From positions 1-34,084 of the forward strand of contig JAFSRW010000087.1 in the NCBI GenBank assembly GCA_017445925.1: a stretch of DNA of 34,084 nucleotides, written 5' to 3'. Below the pieces are notes generated by a model, which did not search any database, was not told the DNA's origin, and worked only from the letters and a program-made list of their open reading frames with translations. Both the position numbers and the translations under genes were made by a program. Of the stretch, positions 23,902 to 32,823 are shown one piece after another. How positions within the stretch are numbered: the first letter of the stretch is position 1; every line of letters starts with the position of its first letter. This stretch comes from Bacteroidaceae bacterium (GTDB lineage: Bacteria; Bacteroidota; Bacteroidia; Bacteroidales; Bacteroidaceae).

Positions 23902-24600
23902 ATGAAGAAGTCTTTATACTCTTTAATCTTTGTGGCTATTTTGCTGGCCTCCTGCTCGGAACAGTATATGGTTTCCGGGTCGTCCAATGTGGAAGGATTG
24001 GAGGGTAATATGCTGTACCTGAGGGTATTTAAAGATAATGACATGTTTGCCATTGATTCCTCAAGGGTTGTTCACGGAAGGTTTAAGTTCCGTGGAATTA
24101 TGGATTCCGTGATGATGGCATACGTTTTTCTGGAGAACAGCAGTGTAATGCCTGTTGTGTTGGAGAATGGTGATGTTAATGTGCGTATTGATGAGACTAC
24201 TCAAAGTGCCACAGGAACTCCCTTGAACGACACCCTTACCTGTTTTATTCGCAAGAAGTCCCAGATTGATGCCCGTATGGCCGAATTGCCCCATCTGGAG
24301 ATGAAGATGTTAATGAATGGCATTGACCACGAACAGGTTATGGCAGAGTTGAACGAACAGGCTCTTCAGTTAGAGCATGAGAACGACAGACTGATAACAC
24401 GTTTTATCCGTTCCAATTATAATAATGTTTTAGGTCCGGGTGTATTTATGATAATGACCAGCGGTTTCCAGTATCCTATCCTCAATCCGCAGATCGAGGA
24501 AATCATTTCTCAGGCTCCCCCTTACTTTATGAATCACCCATACGTGAAGGAGTATATAAAGGAAGCAGAGAGTAATATGGAAAAGTTGCGTCAGTACTGA
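23902..24600 (+). CDS. DUF4369-type lipoprotein
   Basis: The protein has 232 residues. The signal ends LLASCSE with Cys18 as the likely lipidated residue. VSGSSNVEGLEGNMLYLRVF and the later GRFKFRGIMDSVMMAYVF with VLENGDVNVRID match the DUF4369 beta domain that precedes thioredoxin folds in many Bacteroidetes lipoproteins. Here no thioredoxin domain follows; instead residues ~120-230 are helical. It is the first gene of an operon with plsC (14 bases later). Confidence 0.85.
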   Translation: MKKSLYSLIFVAILLASCSEQYMVSGSSNVEGLEGNMLYLRVFKDNDMFAIDSSRVVHGRFKFRGIMDSVMMAYVFLENSSVMPVVLENGDVNVRIDETTQSATGTPLNDTLTCFIRKKSQIDARMAELPHLEMKMLMNGIDHEQVMAELNEQALQLEHENDRLITRFIRSNYNNVLGPGVFMIMTSGFQYPILNPQIEEIISQAPPYFMNHPYVKEYIKEAESNMEKLRQY

Positions 24601-24613
24601 TTTCTAGCAGAAA

Positions 24614-25369
24614 ATGAAATATCTATATTGGTTTTACCAGTTATTTATTGCGGGTCCGATTCTATTGGTAGCAACCGTTCTTTGCGCAGTCTTTGTGATT
24701 ATATTCGGTCCTATCTGGCCCGCTTGGGTTGGTTACTATCCTCCTATGATCTGGAGCCGACTGATGTGCTGGGTATGCCTGCTCCCCGTTAAAGTGGAGG
24801 GTAGGGAACATCTCCGTAAGCATCAGTCCTACATCTTTGTAAGCAATCATCAGGGTGCATTCGATATTTATCTGGTATATGGTTTCTTAGGCCGAAATTT
24901 CAGATGGATGATGAAGAAAGCCCTACGCAAGATACCTCTGATAGGTAAAGCCTGTGAGAGAGCCGGACACGTAATGGTGGATAAGAGTGGCCCTAAGGCC
25001 ATCAATGCTACTTGCGAGCAAGGCAGAGAGGTTTTACAAGGTGGTATCAGCCTGGTAGTTTTCCCAGAGGGAGCCCGTACCTTTACCGGCCACATGGGCA
25101 AGTTCCGCAGGGGAGCTTTCCAGATAGCCCATCAGTTGCAACTGCCTGTAGTGCCTGTCACTATTGATGGTTCTTACGATGTTTTGCCTCGCCAGAAAGG
25201 CTTTAACTTCGTAACCTGGCATCCCTTACGACTTGTTATCCATGAGCCCATCCTTCCCAATCCTCTTGACCAGGAAGAGATAAAGGATGTTATGGAGCAG
25301 AGTTATCAGACCATCATGTCGGCTCTTCCAGAGAAGTATCAAGGCTTTATCGAAAACCCCGATCAATGA
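24614..25369 (+). CDS. plsC: 1-acyl-sn-glycerol-3-phosphate acyltransferase
   Basis: The protein has 251 residues. It acylates lysophosphatidic acid to phosphatidic acid at the inner membrane. The N-terminus has a membrane segment (residues ~5-35). SNHQGAFDIY carries the HX4D motif (His79, Asp84). VVFPEGARTFTG is the substrate-binding FPEG motif, and VVPVTIDGSYDVLPRQ is motif IV. It sits between the DUF4369 gene and the MetH reactivation domain, whose start overlaps this stop by ATGA. Confidence 0.92.
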   Translation: MKYLYWFYQLFIAGPILLVATVLCAVFVIIFGPIWPAWVGYYPPMIWSRLMCWVCLLPVKVEGREHLRKHQSYIFVSNHQGAFDIYLVYGFLGRNFRWMMKKALRKIPLIGKACERAGHVMVDKSGPKAINATCEQGREVLQGGISLVVFPEGARTFTGHMGKFRRGAFQIAHQLQLPVVPVTIDGSYDVLPRQKGFNFVTWHPLRLVIHEPILPNPLDQEEIKDVMEQSYQTIMSALPEKYQGFIENPDQ

Positions 25370-26235
25370 CATATACCCGCCACTATCCCATTCACGAGGC
25401 AGCCAGTTACATCAACTGGCTTTATTTCTTTCATGCCTGGGGATTTCCCTCCCGTTATAGCAGCATTGCCAAAGTTCACGGGTGTGTAGCATGTCGTCAG
25501 AATTGGTTGCAGGCTTTCCAAGAAGATGAAAGGGAGCGGGCAGAGCAGGCCATGAAGCTTTTTGATGAAGCGCAGCAATTGTTGCGTGAATGGGACGAGG
25601 CCGGTTATTGCACAACCTTCAGTGTCCGCCTTATGGAGGCTAATTCCGATGGTGAGGACATCGTTCTTCTCGAATCCGGTCAGCTGATACCTTTCCTTCG
25701 CCAACAGAATGTCGAGGAAGGGAAACCATGTCTTTGCCTTGCAGATTTTGTTCGTCCCCTTTCCTCTGGTATTGCAGACAAGATAGGTATTTTTGCCAGT
25801 ACCGTTCCCAATGCCATTCCCATTAAGGGACTCGAGGAAAGCCTTGTTGCCGACCGTTTGGCAGAAGCAACGGCAGAGTTGGGACATTTGCAAACAAGGC
25901 GCGAGTGGTGGGGATATGCTCCAGACGAGCATCTTACCTTAGATGAACTTTTTGCCGAGAAATATCAGGGCAAACGACCAGCTGTAGGTTATCCCTCTTT
26001 GCCCGACCAGAGTGTTTGCTTCCTGCTTTCCGATTTGTTGGATTTTCCCTCCTTGGGCATTTCTCTGACAGAGAACGGTGCTATGATTCCACACGCCAGC
26101 ACCTGCGGCTTTATGTTTTCACATCCAGCCACCTGCCACTTTTCGGTTGGCAAGGTAGGGGAGGACCAGCTTCAGGATTATGCCAAGCGCAGAGGAGTCA
26201 AGGCCAACATGCTCCGCAAATTCCTCAGAACTTAA
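25366..26235 (+). CDS. Stand-alone methionine synthase reactivation (AdoMet-binding) domain
   Basis: The protein has 289 residues and corresponds in full to the C-terminal activation domain of cobalamin-dependent methionine synthase MetH, which binds AdoMet to repair oxidised cobalamin. Matching segments are YINWLYFFHAWGF (D-W-x-x-FF in MetH), a helix LFDEAQQLL, LADFVRPL, VADRLAEATAELGHLQTRREWWGYA, the AdoMet motif GKRPAVGYPSLPDQ (R-x-A-x-GYP), LTENGAMIPHASTCGFMFSHP and VGKVGEDQLQDYAKRRG. No catalytic or B12 domain precedes it; plsC ends at its start. MetH is therefore probably split, with the rest elsewhere in the genome. It is in an operon with plsC, with no obvious functional link. Confidence 0.88.
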   Translation: MTYTRHYPIHEAASYINWLYFFHAWGFPSRYSSIAKVHGCVACRQNWLQAFQEDERERAEQAMKLFDEAQQLLREWDEAGYCTTFSVRLMEANSDGEDIVLLESGQLIPFLRQQNVEEGKPCLCLADFVRPLSSGIADKIGIFASTVPNAIPIKGLEESLVADRLAEATAELGHLQTRREWWGYAPDEHLTLDELFAEKYQGKRPAVGYPSLPDQSVCFLLSDLLDFPSLGISLTENGAMIPHASTCGFMFSHPATCHFSVGKVGEDQLQDYAKRRGVKANMLRKFLRT

Positions 26236-26283
26236 TGACTCTTCTGTAATGTCCAGAACCTTATAGCAGCCTTAAAAAATATT

Positions 26284-26317
26284 GAAGGGCACTGCCTCAC
26301 GGTAGCGCCCTTCTTTG
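26284..26317. terminator. Bidirectional terminator between the MetH-domain and rpsP genes
   Basis: GAAGGGC (26284-26290) pairs with GCCCTTC (26307-26313), extended inward by CTGCC/GGTAG, with a T-rich tail. It can serve the MetH-domain gene on plus and rpsP on minus. Confidence 0.75.
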
Positions 26318-26367
26318 TTGTTTGTTTGGAAAAAGTCTAATTGAAATAATGGTTTGTGATTGATTTT

Positions 26368-26934
26368 TTAAGCCTCTGCGGGAGTTTCAGTTGTTTCACC
26401 CTCAGTAGCCTGTGCAGTTTCGGCCTCAGCCTCAGCATTTGCAGCAGCTTCAGCCTCTGCCTTAGCAGCAGCCTCAGCAGCCTTCTTGTCAGCTACTTTC
26501 TTTGCAATCTCTTCTTTGGTCTTCTTCTCTGCATCCAAGCGAGCTGCATCAGCAGCCTTCTTTTCAGCAGCCTTCTTGGCCTCGAATGCCTCCAGACCCT
26601 TCTGCTTGTCAGCCTTCCATGCTGCAAATTTTGCCTCACAGGTAGCTTCGTCAAAAGCGCCCTTCTTAACACCACCACGGAGGTGCTTCATGAGATAAAC
26701 ACCCTCGCCAGATAGAATGTTACGAACCGTGTCGGTGGGCTGTGCGCCACACTCTACCCAATAAAGAGCACGGTCGAATTTCAAATCTACAGTGGCAGGA
26801 TTGGTGTTGGGATTGTAAGTACCAATCTTCTCTGTAAACTTACCATCGCGTGGAGCTCTTACATCAGCGATTACGATGCTGTAGAAGGCATAGCCTTTAC
26901 GACCGTGACGCTGCAATCTAATTTTTGTTGCCAT
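26368..26934 (-). CDS. rpsP: 30S ribosomal protein S16 with long C-terminal extension
   Basis: The protein has 188 residues, about twice the E. coli length. Residues 1-~90 are the S16 fold: [35 protein letters not shown], and [19 protein letters not shown]. From about residue 95 on, an Ala/Lys/Glu-rich helical tail ([20 protein letters not shown], then [14 protein letters not shown]) is added, typical of Bacteroidetes S16. A TACATTTG box lies ahead of a ~55-base leader with a GCCGT/ACGGC stem, which could be a regulatory hairpin. The DNA of the tail is repetitive (GCAGC/CTTCTT), so spurious frames appear on the other strand. Confidence 0.95.
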   Translation of the reverse strand: MATKIRLQRHGRKGYAFYSIVIADVRAPRDGKFTEKIGTYNPNTNPATVDLKFDRALYWVECGAQPTDTVRNILSGEGVYLMKHLRGGVKKGAFDEATCEAKFAAWKADKQKGLEAFEAKKAAEKKAADAARLDAEKKTKEEIAKKVADKKAAEAAAKAEAEAAANAEAEAETAQATEGETTETPAEA

Positions 26935-26992
26935 AATTTTAATTAAACTTTATTTATAGGTTTGAAATATGCCGTCAACTCGTAACGGCGCG

Positions 26993-27000
26993 CAAATGTA
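26993..27000 (-). promoter_or_regulatory. -7 box for rpsP
   Basis: The minus strand reads TACATTTG. The leader to the ATG at 26934 is about 52 bases and contains a GCCGT...ACGGC hairpin. A TTTG lies 23 bases upstream of the box. Confidence 0.6.
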
Positions 27001-27046
27001 CAACAATTATATGGATTGGGATGCAAAACCGCCAACTTTTTTTTAT

Positions 27047-29020
27047 TTATAATGTATATTTTGCCTTCATGCTGGCCTTAACCATATAAACAATGAGGAC
27101 GCAATACATACCAAGTGACAGAATTTCGCTCAATGAGTTGTTCCACCATTCATCATATTGGAACTCTATACCGCAAAAACGAAGGGCTACACTGACTACT
27201 CCCATCAAAGCTCCGCCGGCTATGAATCCACTGGCTATGAGGGTACCGCGCTCACCACGTGCATTGTTCACCTCTTTCTGCTGGCTGCGGGTAGTTACAA
27301 ACCAGTTGACAAGACCGCCAATTACTAAGGGGAGGTTCAGTTCCAGGGGGATGAACATACCTAAAGCAAATGCTAAGGCAGAGATGCCAAAAGCATTAAG
27401 AATCAGAGCTATAACGGCTCCAATTCCGTAGAGCAACCAAGGTGCTCCGCTACCACTCATCAGAGGTTCAATAACGGCTGCCATAGCATTGGCTTGTGGG
27501 GCTGACAGTTGTCCGTTGGTAAAGCCGTAGGTCTTGTTCAGAATCATGATAACACCAGCTACGGTAGCTGCACTAACCAGTGTTCCAAGGAACTTCCAAG
27601 TTTCCTGCTTGCGAGGTGTTGACCCCAGCCAGTAGCCAATCTTCAGGTCAGTAACAAAACCTCCAGCCATACTGAGTGCCGTACATACTACACCTCCCAT
27701 AATAAGGGCAGCTACCATTCCTTCTGTACCGCTCAGACCTACAGATACCATAATTACGGAGGCGAGGATGAGGGTCATCAGTGTCATACCGCTAACGGGG
27801 TTGGTACCCACAATGGCAATGGCATTGGCTGCAACGGTGGTAAATAGGAAGGTGATAATGACTGTAACCAGAAGGGCAACGATGGCGAACTTGGCTACGC
27901 CATTCATTACGTCCCAGTAGAAAAATTGTGCAACGGCAAACATTGCTATAAAAGCGGCAAGGGAGATGAAGCCCATGGGCAGGTCTTTTTGCGTACGTTC
28001 CTCAGAAACCTGGTTCCCTTTCTTTCCTCCCATCTCTTTTGCTGCCAGTGAAACGGCGCCTGATATGAGTTTGCGACTCTTAACAATACCGATGATTCCT
28101 GCCATAGCAATACCACCGATACCGATGCTCTTGGCATATTTGAAGATCTGCTCAGCAGAGGCCATAGCAGCCGTAACACCTTCCTGCACCTCTACATCGG
28201 GGAAGATGAAGGCTATGCCTGGCACAATCACCCACCAAACAAGGGCGGAACCACAGCAAATGATGAAGGCATATTTGAGTCCGACTATGTATCCCAAACC
28301 CAGAACGGCAGCACCTGTATTGCATTTAAATACCAGCTTGGCTTTCTCGGCTACAGTATCGCCCCACAATAGGGCACGACTGGTAAAGTTCTCGTGCCAA
28401 AGGCCGAATGTGGCAACGACAAAGTCGTACAGACCACCCAGCAAACCTGCAATAAGCAATGGCTTGGCCTGATCACCTCCCTTGGAACCGCTAACCAATA
28501 CCTGTGTGCTGGCCGTTGCCTCGGGGAAGGGATATTTGCCGTGCATGTCCTTGACGAAGTACTTGCGGAAGGGTATCAGGAACAAAATACCCAGGATACC
28601 ACCCAGCAGACTGGCCATAAAGACTTCAAAGAAGTTGACGGTCATCTCAGGATACTTGGCTTGAAGGATGTACAGAGCGGGTAGGGTAAAGATGGCTCCA
28701 GCCACAATTACGCCAGAGCAGGCTCCAATACTCTGAATCATTACGTTTTCGCCCAAAGCATTCTTACGCTTGGTGGCGCTGCTTACGCCAACGGCAATAA
28801 TGGTGATAGGGATGGCAGCCTCAAAAACCTGACCCACTTTCAGTCCCAGATAGGCTGCTGCTGCGCTGAAGATAATAGCCATGAGGATGCCCCAGCATAC
28901 AGACCAGGCATTAACCTCGCGAGGGTTGGTCTCCTTGGGCATCAAGGGTATGTACTCTTCGCCCTCTTTCAGTTCTCTAAAGGCATTTTCTGCCAATGTG
29001 TCTTTAATGTTTTCGCTCAT
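27047..29020 (-). CDS. OPT-family oligopeptide transporter
   Basis: The protein has 657 residues and about 15 membrane helices. NPREVNAWSVCWGILMAIIF near the start, YLGLKVGQVFEAAIPITI, and KYPFPEATASTQVLVSG are the family hallmarks (the last is the conserved KxPFPxxxA motif). Members import small peptides or metal chelates, driven by the proton gradient; the substrate is unknown. No TAnnTTTG box is visible between its start and tRNA-Ala, a 245-base region filled by the repeat array, so the gene may be transcribed through the array from the tRNA promoter, which is an inference. Confidence 0.9.
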   Translation of the reverse strand: MSENIKDTLAENAFRELKEGEEYIPLMPKETNPREVNAWSVCWGILMAIIFSAAAAYLGLKVGQVFEAAIPITIIAVGVSSATKRKNALGENVMIQSIGACSGVIVAGAIFTLPALYILQAKYPEMTVNFFEVFMASLLGGILGILFLIPFRKYFVKDMHGKYPFPEATASTQVLVSGSKGGDQAKPLLIAGLLGGLYDFVVATFGLWHENFTSRALLWGDTVAEKAKLVFKCNTGAAVLGLGYIVGLKYAFIICCGSALVWWVIVPGIAFIFPDVEVQEGVTAAMASAEQIFKYAKSIGIGGIAMAGIIGIVKSRKLISGAVSLAAKEMGGKKGNQVSEERTQKDLPMGFISLAAFIAMFAVAQFFYWDVMNGVAKFAIVALLVTVIITFLFTTVAANAIAIVGTNPVSGMTLMTLILASVIMVSVGLSGTEGMVAALIMGGVVCTALSMAGGFVTDLKIGYWLGSTPRKQETWKFLGTLVSAATVAGVIMILNKTYGFTNGQLSAPQANAMAAVIEPLMSGSGAPWLLYGIGAVIALILNAFGISALAFALGMFIPLELNLPLVIGGLVNWFVTTRSQQKEVNNARGERGTLIASGFIAGGALMGVVSVALRFCGIEFQYDEWWNNSLSEILSLGMYCVLIVYMVKASMKAKYTL

Positions 29021-29033
29021 ATTTTTTTTGTTA

Positions 29034-29205
29034 GAAGTTATCGCTTCACTCCGAAGTTATCGGGGTTTTCGCCCCTCCGAAGTTATCAGGCCTTTGTCCT
29101 TCCGAAGTTATCGCTGACGCTCCGAATATTTCTTTGAGGCCTCGAGGCCGTTAAATTCGAGGGCAGAAAGCCCGTTAACTTCGAGGCCTTTAGGCCATTA
29201 ACTTC
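29034..29205. repeat. Array of short repeats with variable, self-complementary arms
   Basis: Four forward units begin GAAGTTATC at 29034, 29053, 29079 and 29104, 19-26 bases apart. Three inverted units end GTTAAATTC, GTTAACTTC and ATTAACTTC at about 29159, 29182 and 29205. Between the cores lie variable arms. Several are perfect hairpins with different sequences: GGGG-TTTTCG-CCCC, GGCCTCGAGGCC, GGGC-AGAAA-GCCC and GGCC-TTTA-GGCC. A constant core with compensating changes in the arm suggests selection for RNA or DNA structure. It is not a CRISPR: units are too short and spacers are palindromic. Confidence 0.8.
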
Positions 29206-29265
29206 TTTTTTAAAAAAAAGAGATTCATCCTTTCAGACAAACCTCTTTCCTTTCTTAACCCTTTG

Positions 29266-29339
<74 letters not shown>

Positions 29340-29358
29340 TTTTTTGTTTTTGCGAGTG

Positions 29359-29390
29359 CAAAATTAGAGTTTTTTTCTGAAACAGACAAA
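29359..29390 (-). promoter_or_regulatory. Promoter of tRNA-Ala
   Basis: On the minus strand TTTG (29387-29390) is followed by 20 bases and TAATTTTG (29359-29366). The tRNA starts 20 bases downstream. Confidence 0.75.
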
Positions 29391-29405
29391 TTTGAGCCGC
29401 CTTTT

Positions 29406-29437
29406 TTGCCTATTTGAATAAAAAAGTTGTAATTTTG
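29406..29437 (+). promoter_or_regulatory. Promoter of the M6 protease gene
   Basis: TTG at 29406-29408, 21 bases, then TAATTTTG at 29430-29437. The ATG at 29456 is 18 bases downstream. It overlaps nothing but faces away from the tRNA-Ala promoter. Confidence 0.65.
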
Positions 29438-29455
29438 CCGTATAATTAATAGGTA

Positions 29456-31456
29456 ATGTTTGAAAAGAGGAAAATACTTACTTCCATCTTGTGTATGCTG
29501 ATGGCAGTATTGGCATGGGCGATTCCCGTTGAGCGGATAAGGTTTATGGCTACGCTTACCGATGGCACCCAGTTGATGGTTACCAGCTTTGGCGACGAAC
29601 ATCTATCTTTCTTCCTGACAGATGACGGGATGGTTGTGGAGCTGACAGATAGCGGCTTTGTACTTACAGATTATAGTCGCGATGCATACATTTCGCTGCA
29701 CGAATCTTCTGGGATGAGAAGGGTAAAACGGCAAGTGGGAACCATAGAATACGCTTTACTACCGCAAACGGGTCATCCTCATGTGGCTGTGCTGCTGGTG
29801 CAGTTCAAAGATAAATTTTTTACGGTTGCTCCCGATTCAGCTTCTGTTCACGATTATTATGAAAGTTATTGTAATGGTTCCCCAGGTTCATCTCCTTATA
29901 CGGGACATGGGAGCTCTGGAGCCATAGTGGAGTATTTCTCAGACCAGAGCAATGGTCAGTTCCTGCCGGTCTTTGATGTTATAGGCCCTATTACGTTGGA
30001 TAGAGAATATGCATATTACGGTCAAGACAGCGGTTCATCTACGGATGTAAATTACAACACTTTCGTTAAGGAAAGTATGCGGAAGGCTAATAAGACAAAT
30101 GTCGACTGGAGCCAGATGGATAACAATGGTGACGGAAAGGTGGATATGGCTTTTATCCTCTTTGCTGGATTGGGGCAGAATTATACCAACCAGTACGGTG
30201 ACCCTAATACTATTTGGCCTAATGAGAGATCTGCACAGTATCAGGTGGATGGCGTTACGTTTGCAGGTTGTTGCTCTACCTGTGAGTTACGTCCCACAGC
30301 TGCTTCAGATGATGGGGTTATCACGGCAACAAAACCCGATGGTATTGGCGTTTTCTGTCATGAGTTGAGCCATGCTTTGGGTCTGCCCGACTTCTATGAC
30401 TACAATTATAAGGCGTTTGGAATGGACTACTGGAGCCTTATGGACTATGGCCAATATGCACGGAGCGGACGCACTCCGGTTAATTATACAGCCTATGAAC
30501 GCGATTTTGTGCGATGGCAAGCGCTGGAGGAGCTGAAAGAACCTTGCACTATACGTATCCCCTGTTTTGCCAAAGGCGGGCACGGTTATAAGATAGTAAA
30601 TAAAGCCAATCCCAACGAGTACTATGTGCTGGAAAACCGTCAGGCTTACGGATGGGATATATTTTGCGAGACAAAAGGGCATGGCTTGATGGTAACCCAT
30701 GTAGATTACGACAGGAGTGCCTGGACAGGTAACAGGTTGAATTCGAATGTTTCCCATCAGCGCATGACTATTATTCCTGCTAATAATACACTGATAGGTG
30801 CTAATAATTATAAAAGCACAGCTGAATGGACAGCAAGTTTGAACGGTAACCTTTATCCTGGCACATCAGATAATCACGAACTGACCAACGAGTCAACCCC
30901 TGCCAGTGTTGTTTTCTTAGGCCAATACATGAGTAAGCCTATCTATGACATTGAGGAAACCGAGGATAAGATGATTGTGCTTAAATTCAATCCATTAGGA
31001 ACGTTGGAGGTGCCAATGGAACTTACGCCCGTGGATGTGACGGATACTGAAGCTACTCTTATGTGGGACGCTGTTGAAGGGGCTGAGTTCTATAACATCA
31101 GGGTTACGGATATGTTTGACAAGGTGGTTTTGCAGGCAGATAGCATAAGTGCGCTCAGTTACCAGATGGAAGACTTGGAACCTGAAACAATTTACAACTT
31201 CACGGTTCAGGCCATTGCCGACAAATATCGCAATAGCGAATGGTCGGCCCCTGCCAGTTTCTCTACATCACTCGATCCCGACGGCTTCTCACATAATATC
31301 TATGAGGATACCCAGCTGGTTCGGGTATATGATACCAACGGCATAATGGTAACAGAATGCAAAGCCAACCAGCTAAGCCGGCTCCGCGTTCGCAGCGGTA
31401 TATATATAATAAGGTATGGGAATGGAAAAACCCACAAGACCTTAATATCTGCGTAG
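29456..31456 (+). CDS. Secreted M6-family metalloprotease with fibronectin III domain
   Basis: The protein has 666 residues. The signal peptide is residues ~1-22 (ending AWA). A short propeptide-like domain follows (ATLTDGTQLMVTSFGDEHLS). The catalytic zinc motif is HELSHALGLPDFYD, with His302, Glu303 and His306, as in immune inhibitor A-type M6 peptidases. WSLMDYGQYA is the Met-turn-like region. Residues ~517-605 are a fibronectin III domain, and the C-terminal ~60 residues end with VYDTNGIMV and SGIYIIRYGNG, a sorting-type tail. It probably cuts host or dietary proteins outside the cell. Its stop is two bases from the stop of the opposite GH76 gene. Confidence 0.9.
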   Translation: MFEKRKILTSILCMLMAVLAWAIPVERIRFMATLTDGTQLMVTSFGDEHLSFFLTDDGMVVELTDSGFVLTDYSRDAYISLHESSGMRRVKRQVGTIEYALLPQTGHPHVAVLLVQFKDKFFTVAPDSASVHDYYESYCNGSPGSSPYTGHGSSGAIVEYFSDQSNGQFLPVFDVIGPITLDREYAYYGQDSGSSTDVNYNTFVKESMRKANKTNVDWSQMDNNGDGKVDMAFILFAGLGQNYTNQYGDPNTIWPNERSAQYQVDGVTFAGCCSTCELRPTAASDDGVITATKPDGIGVFCHELSHALGLPDFYDYNYKAFGMDYWSLMDYGQYARSGRTPVNYTAYERDFVRWQALEELKEPCTIRIPCFAKGGHGYKIVNKANPNEYYVLENRQAYGWDIFCETKGHGLMVTHVDYDRSAWTGNRLNSNVSHQRMTIIPANNTLIGANNYKSTAEWTASLNGNLYPGTSDNHELTNESTPASVVFLGQYMSKPIYDIEETEDKMIVLKFNPLGTLEVPMELTPVDVTDTEATLMWDAVEGAEFYNIRVTDMFDKVVLQADSISALSYQMEDLEPETIYNFTVQAIADKYRNSEWSAPASFSTSLDPDGFSHNIYEDTQLVRVYDTNGIMVTECKANQLSRLRVRSGIYIIRYGNGKTHKTLISA

Positions 31457-31458
31457 GT

Positions 31459-32811
31459 TTACTTCACAAAGACCTTTCTCCCGTTTACGATGTACATTCC
31501 TTGGGGAAGATGTTCTGTTCCCTGCCAAGGCGTGCGAATCAAACGCCCGTCTATGCTATAGATGCCAGTGGTGTTAGCCATTTCATAAGCCGCCGGAATA
31601 TCTTCTATTATATCCTGATAATCTCGGTAGTTCTCTATGATAGCCTTTTGCATACGGGCTGTGTTCTCCAATAGCGAGGTGCCGCTGCACATGGCTCCCA
31701 TAGATGCGTCGGAATCTGCTCCAGTCCAGGGCTTTGTCCAGTCGAAGTTGCAGAAGACAATAGGGTAACGGTCCCAGTTCAGGTTGCCATACAGTGTCTT
31801 GGTATTCTTCTGAATATATTCAGCAATAACCTTGCGGTTGGAGGTGCTCATGTCCGTATCCAGTACAAAGTTAACAGCGTATGGGATGAGTACGGCTTTG
31901 AAGATACTCTGGTCACCACTTGTTCCTTCATGACGCAGAATGTTGGCCCCGTTGGTGCAACGTCCGCTGGTAAAGGCATAGTTGATATAGGTATAGGCAA
32001 AACTCTTATACCGGTTCTTGATGGTGTTGTTCTCATCGGTAACGTGGTAGAGAATACGACAAGCTTCACCAAATGTGCCCTGTGTGTAGGTCAGGGGTGG
32101 TTCCTCTACTCGTCCGTCAGATTTTACAATCTTTTTGGATGTATAGGCATATAGTTTCTTGGCGTAGGTGAGGTACTTTTCCTGATTGTTTTTTTGATAG
32201 AGTTTGGCTGCAATCAGGGTTGCTGGCGACTGGGTGCAAGCATTAGGCCCGCTTCCTGCATCAGTGTTCCAGGGAAGCCAGAGTCCGCCCGTCTCTTCAT
32301 CTTCCTTGGCACGTTTGATGATATAGTTGTCAAAGACACCTTTGGCAGCGGTATAGTATTTAGTGATGTTTGTTGCCTCATACATGTGCAGAAGGGTAAG
32401 GGTAATCCAGCACATATCATCGGTATAGGGATTCTCGAACATTTTGTATGTGCCGTCCGAGGTACTTGCTCCGGCATAATTATTGGCTTTATTGCTGTAC
32501 CAGAGGCTCATATAGTTCTTGTACTTGTTGGCAAGAGCTTTATTGTCATCCTTATGGCGTTCATAGCAGTAAACAATTACGTCCATTGCATGGGCCTGTG
32601 TCCAATAGGCATTAAAGGCGTACTGCTGGTATTTATCGTTAAAAACGCCCTTGTTCTTAATCATAAAGGACTCTATGAAGGCATTGACCATCGAGTCAGC
32701 CTTCGTCTCGTAATTCTCCTTAATGGTTTTGTAAAGTGTGCTCTCGCTTTGAGCAAGCCCTGCTGTCGAAAACAACAGCAGGGCTGATATGGTTAAGTTT
32801 CTTAGCATCAA
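31459..32811 (-). CDS. GH76-family secreted glycoside hydrolase (alpha-mannanase type)
   Basis: The protein has 450 residues. The signal peptide is residues 1-20 (ending GLA). The (alpha/alpha)6-barrel domain shows YWTQAHAMDVIVYCYERH, TDDMCWITLTLLHMYEATN with the Asp131-Asp132 pair typical of GH76 catalysis, and GGLWLPWNTDAGSGPNACTQ. GH76 enzymes cleave alpha-1,6-mannan such as fungal cell-wall backbones; activity on mannan here is inferred. The tail, IYSIDGRLI and GMYIVNGRKVFVK, resembles the other secreted proteins. It lies 12 bases after mscL and probably shares its transcript. Confidence 0.82.
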   Translation of the reverse strand: MMLRNLTISALLLFSTAGLAQSESTLYKTIKENYETKADSMVNAFIESFMIKNKGVFNDKYQQYAFNAYWTQAHAMDVIVYCYERHKDDNKALANKYKNYMSLWYSNKANNYAGASTSDGTYKMFENPYTDDMCWITLTLLHMYEATNITKYYTAAKGVFDNYIIKRAKEDEETGGLWLPWNTDAGSGPNACTQSPATLIAAKLYQKNNQEKYLTYAKKLYAYTSKKIVKSDGRVEEPPLTYTQGTFGEACRILYHVTDENNTIKNRYKSFAYTYINYAFTSGRCTNGANILRHEGTSGDQSIFKAVLIPYAVNFVLDTDMSTSNRKVIAEYIQKNTKTLYGNLNWDRYPIVFCNFDWTKPWTGADSDASMGAMCSGTSLLENTARMQKAIIENYRDYQDIIEDIPAAYEMANTTGIYSIDGRLIRTPWQGTEHLPQGMYIVNGRKVFVK

Positions 32812-32823
32812 ATAAAAAGTAGA

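Noticed and set aside
26356-26715. 119-residue Ser/Leu/Cys-rich plus-strand frame
   Set aside because: It is the reverse of the repetitive Ala/Lys/Glu tail of S16.
29034-29205. CRISPR array
   Set aside because: Cores are about ten bases, units are 19-26 bases, arms are palindromic, orientation flips half way, and no cas gene is present.
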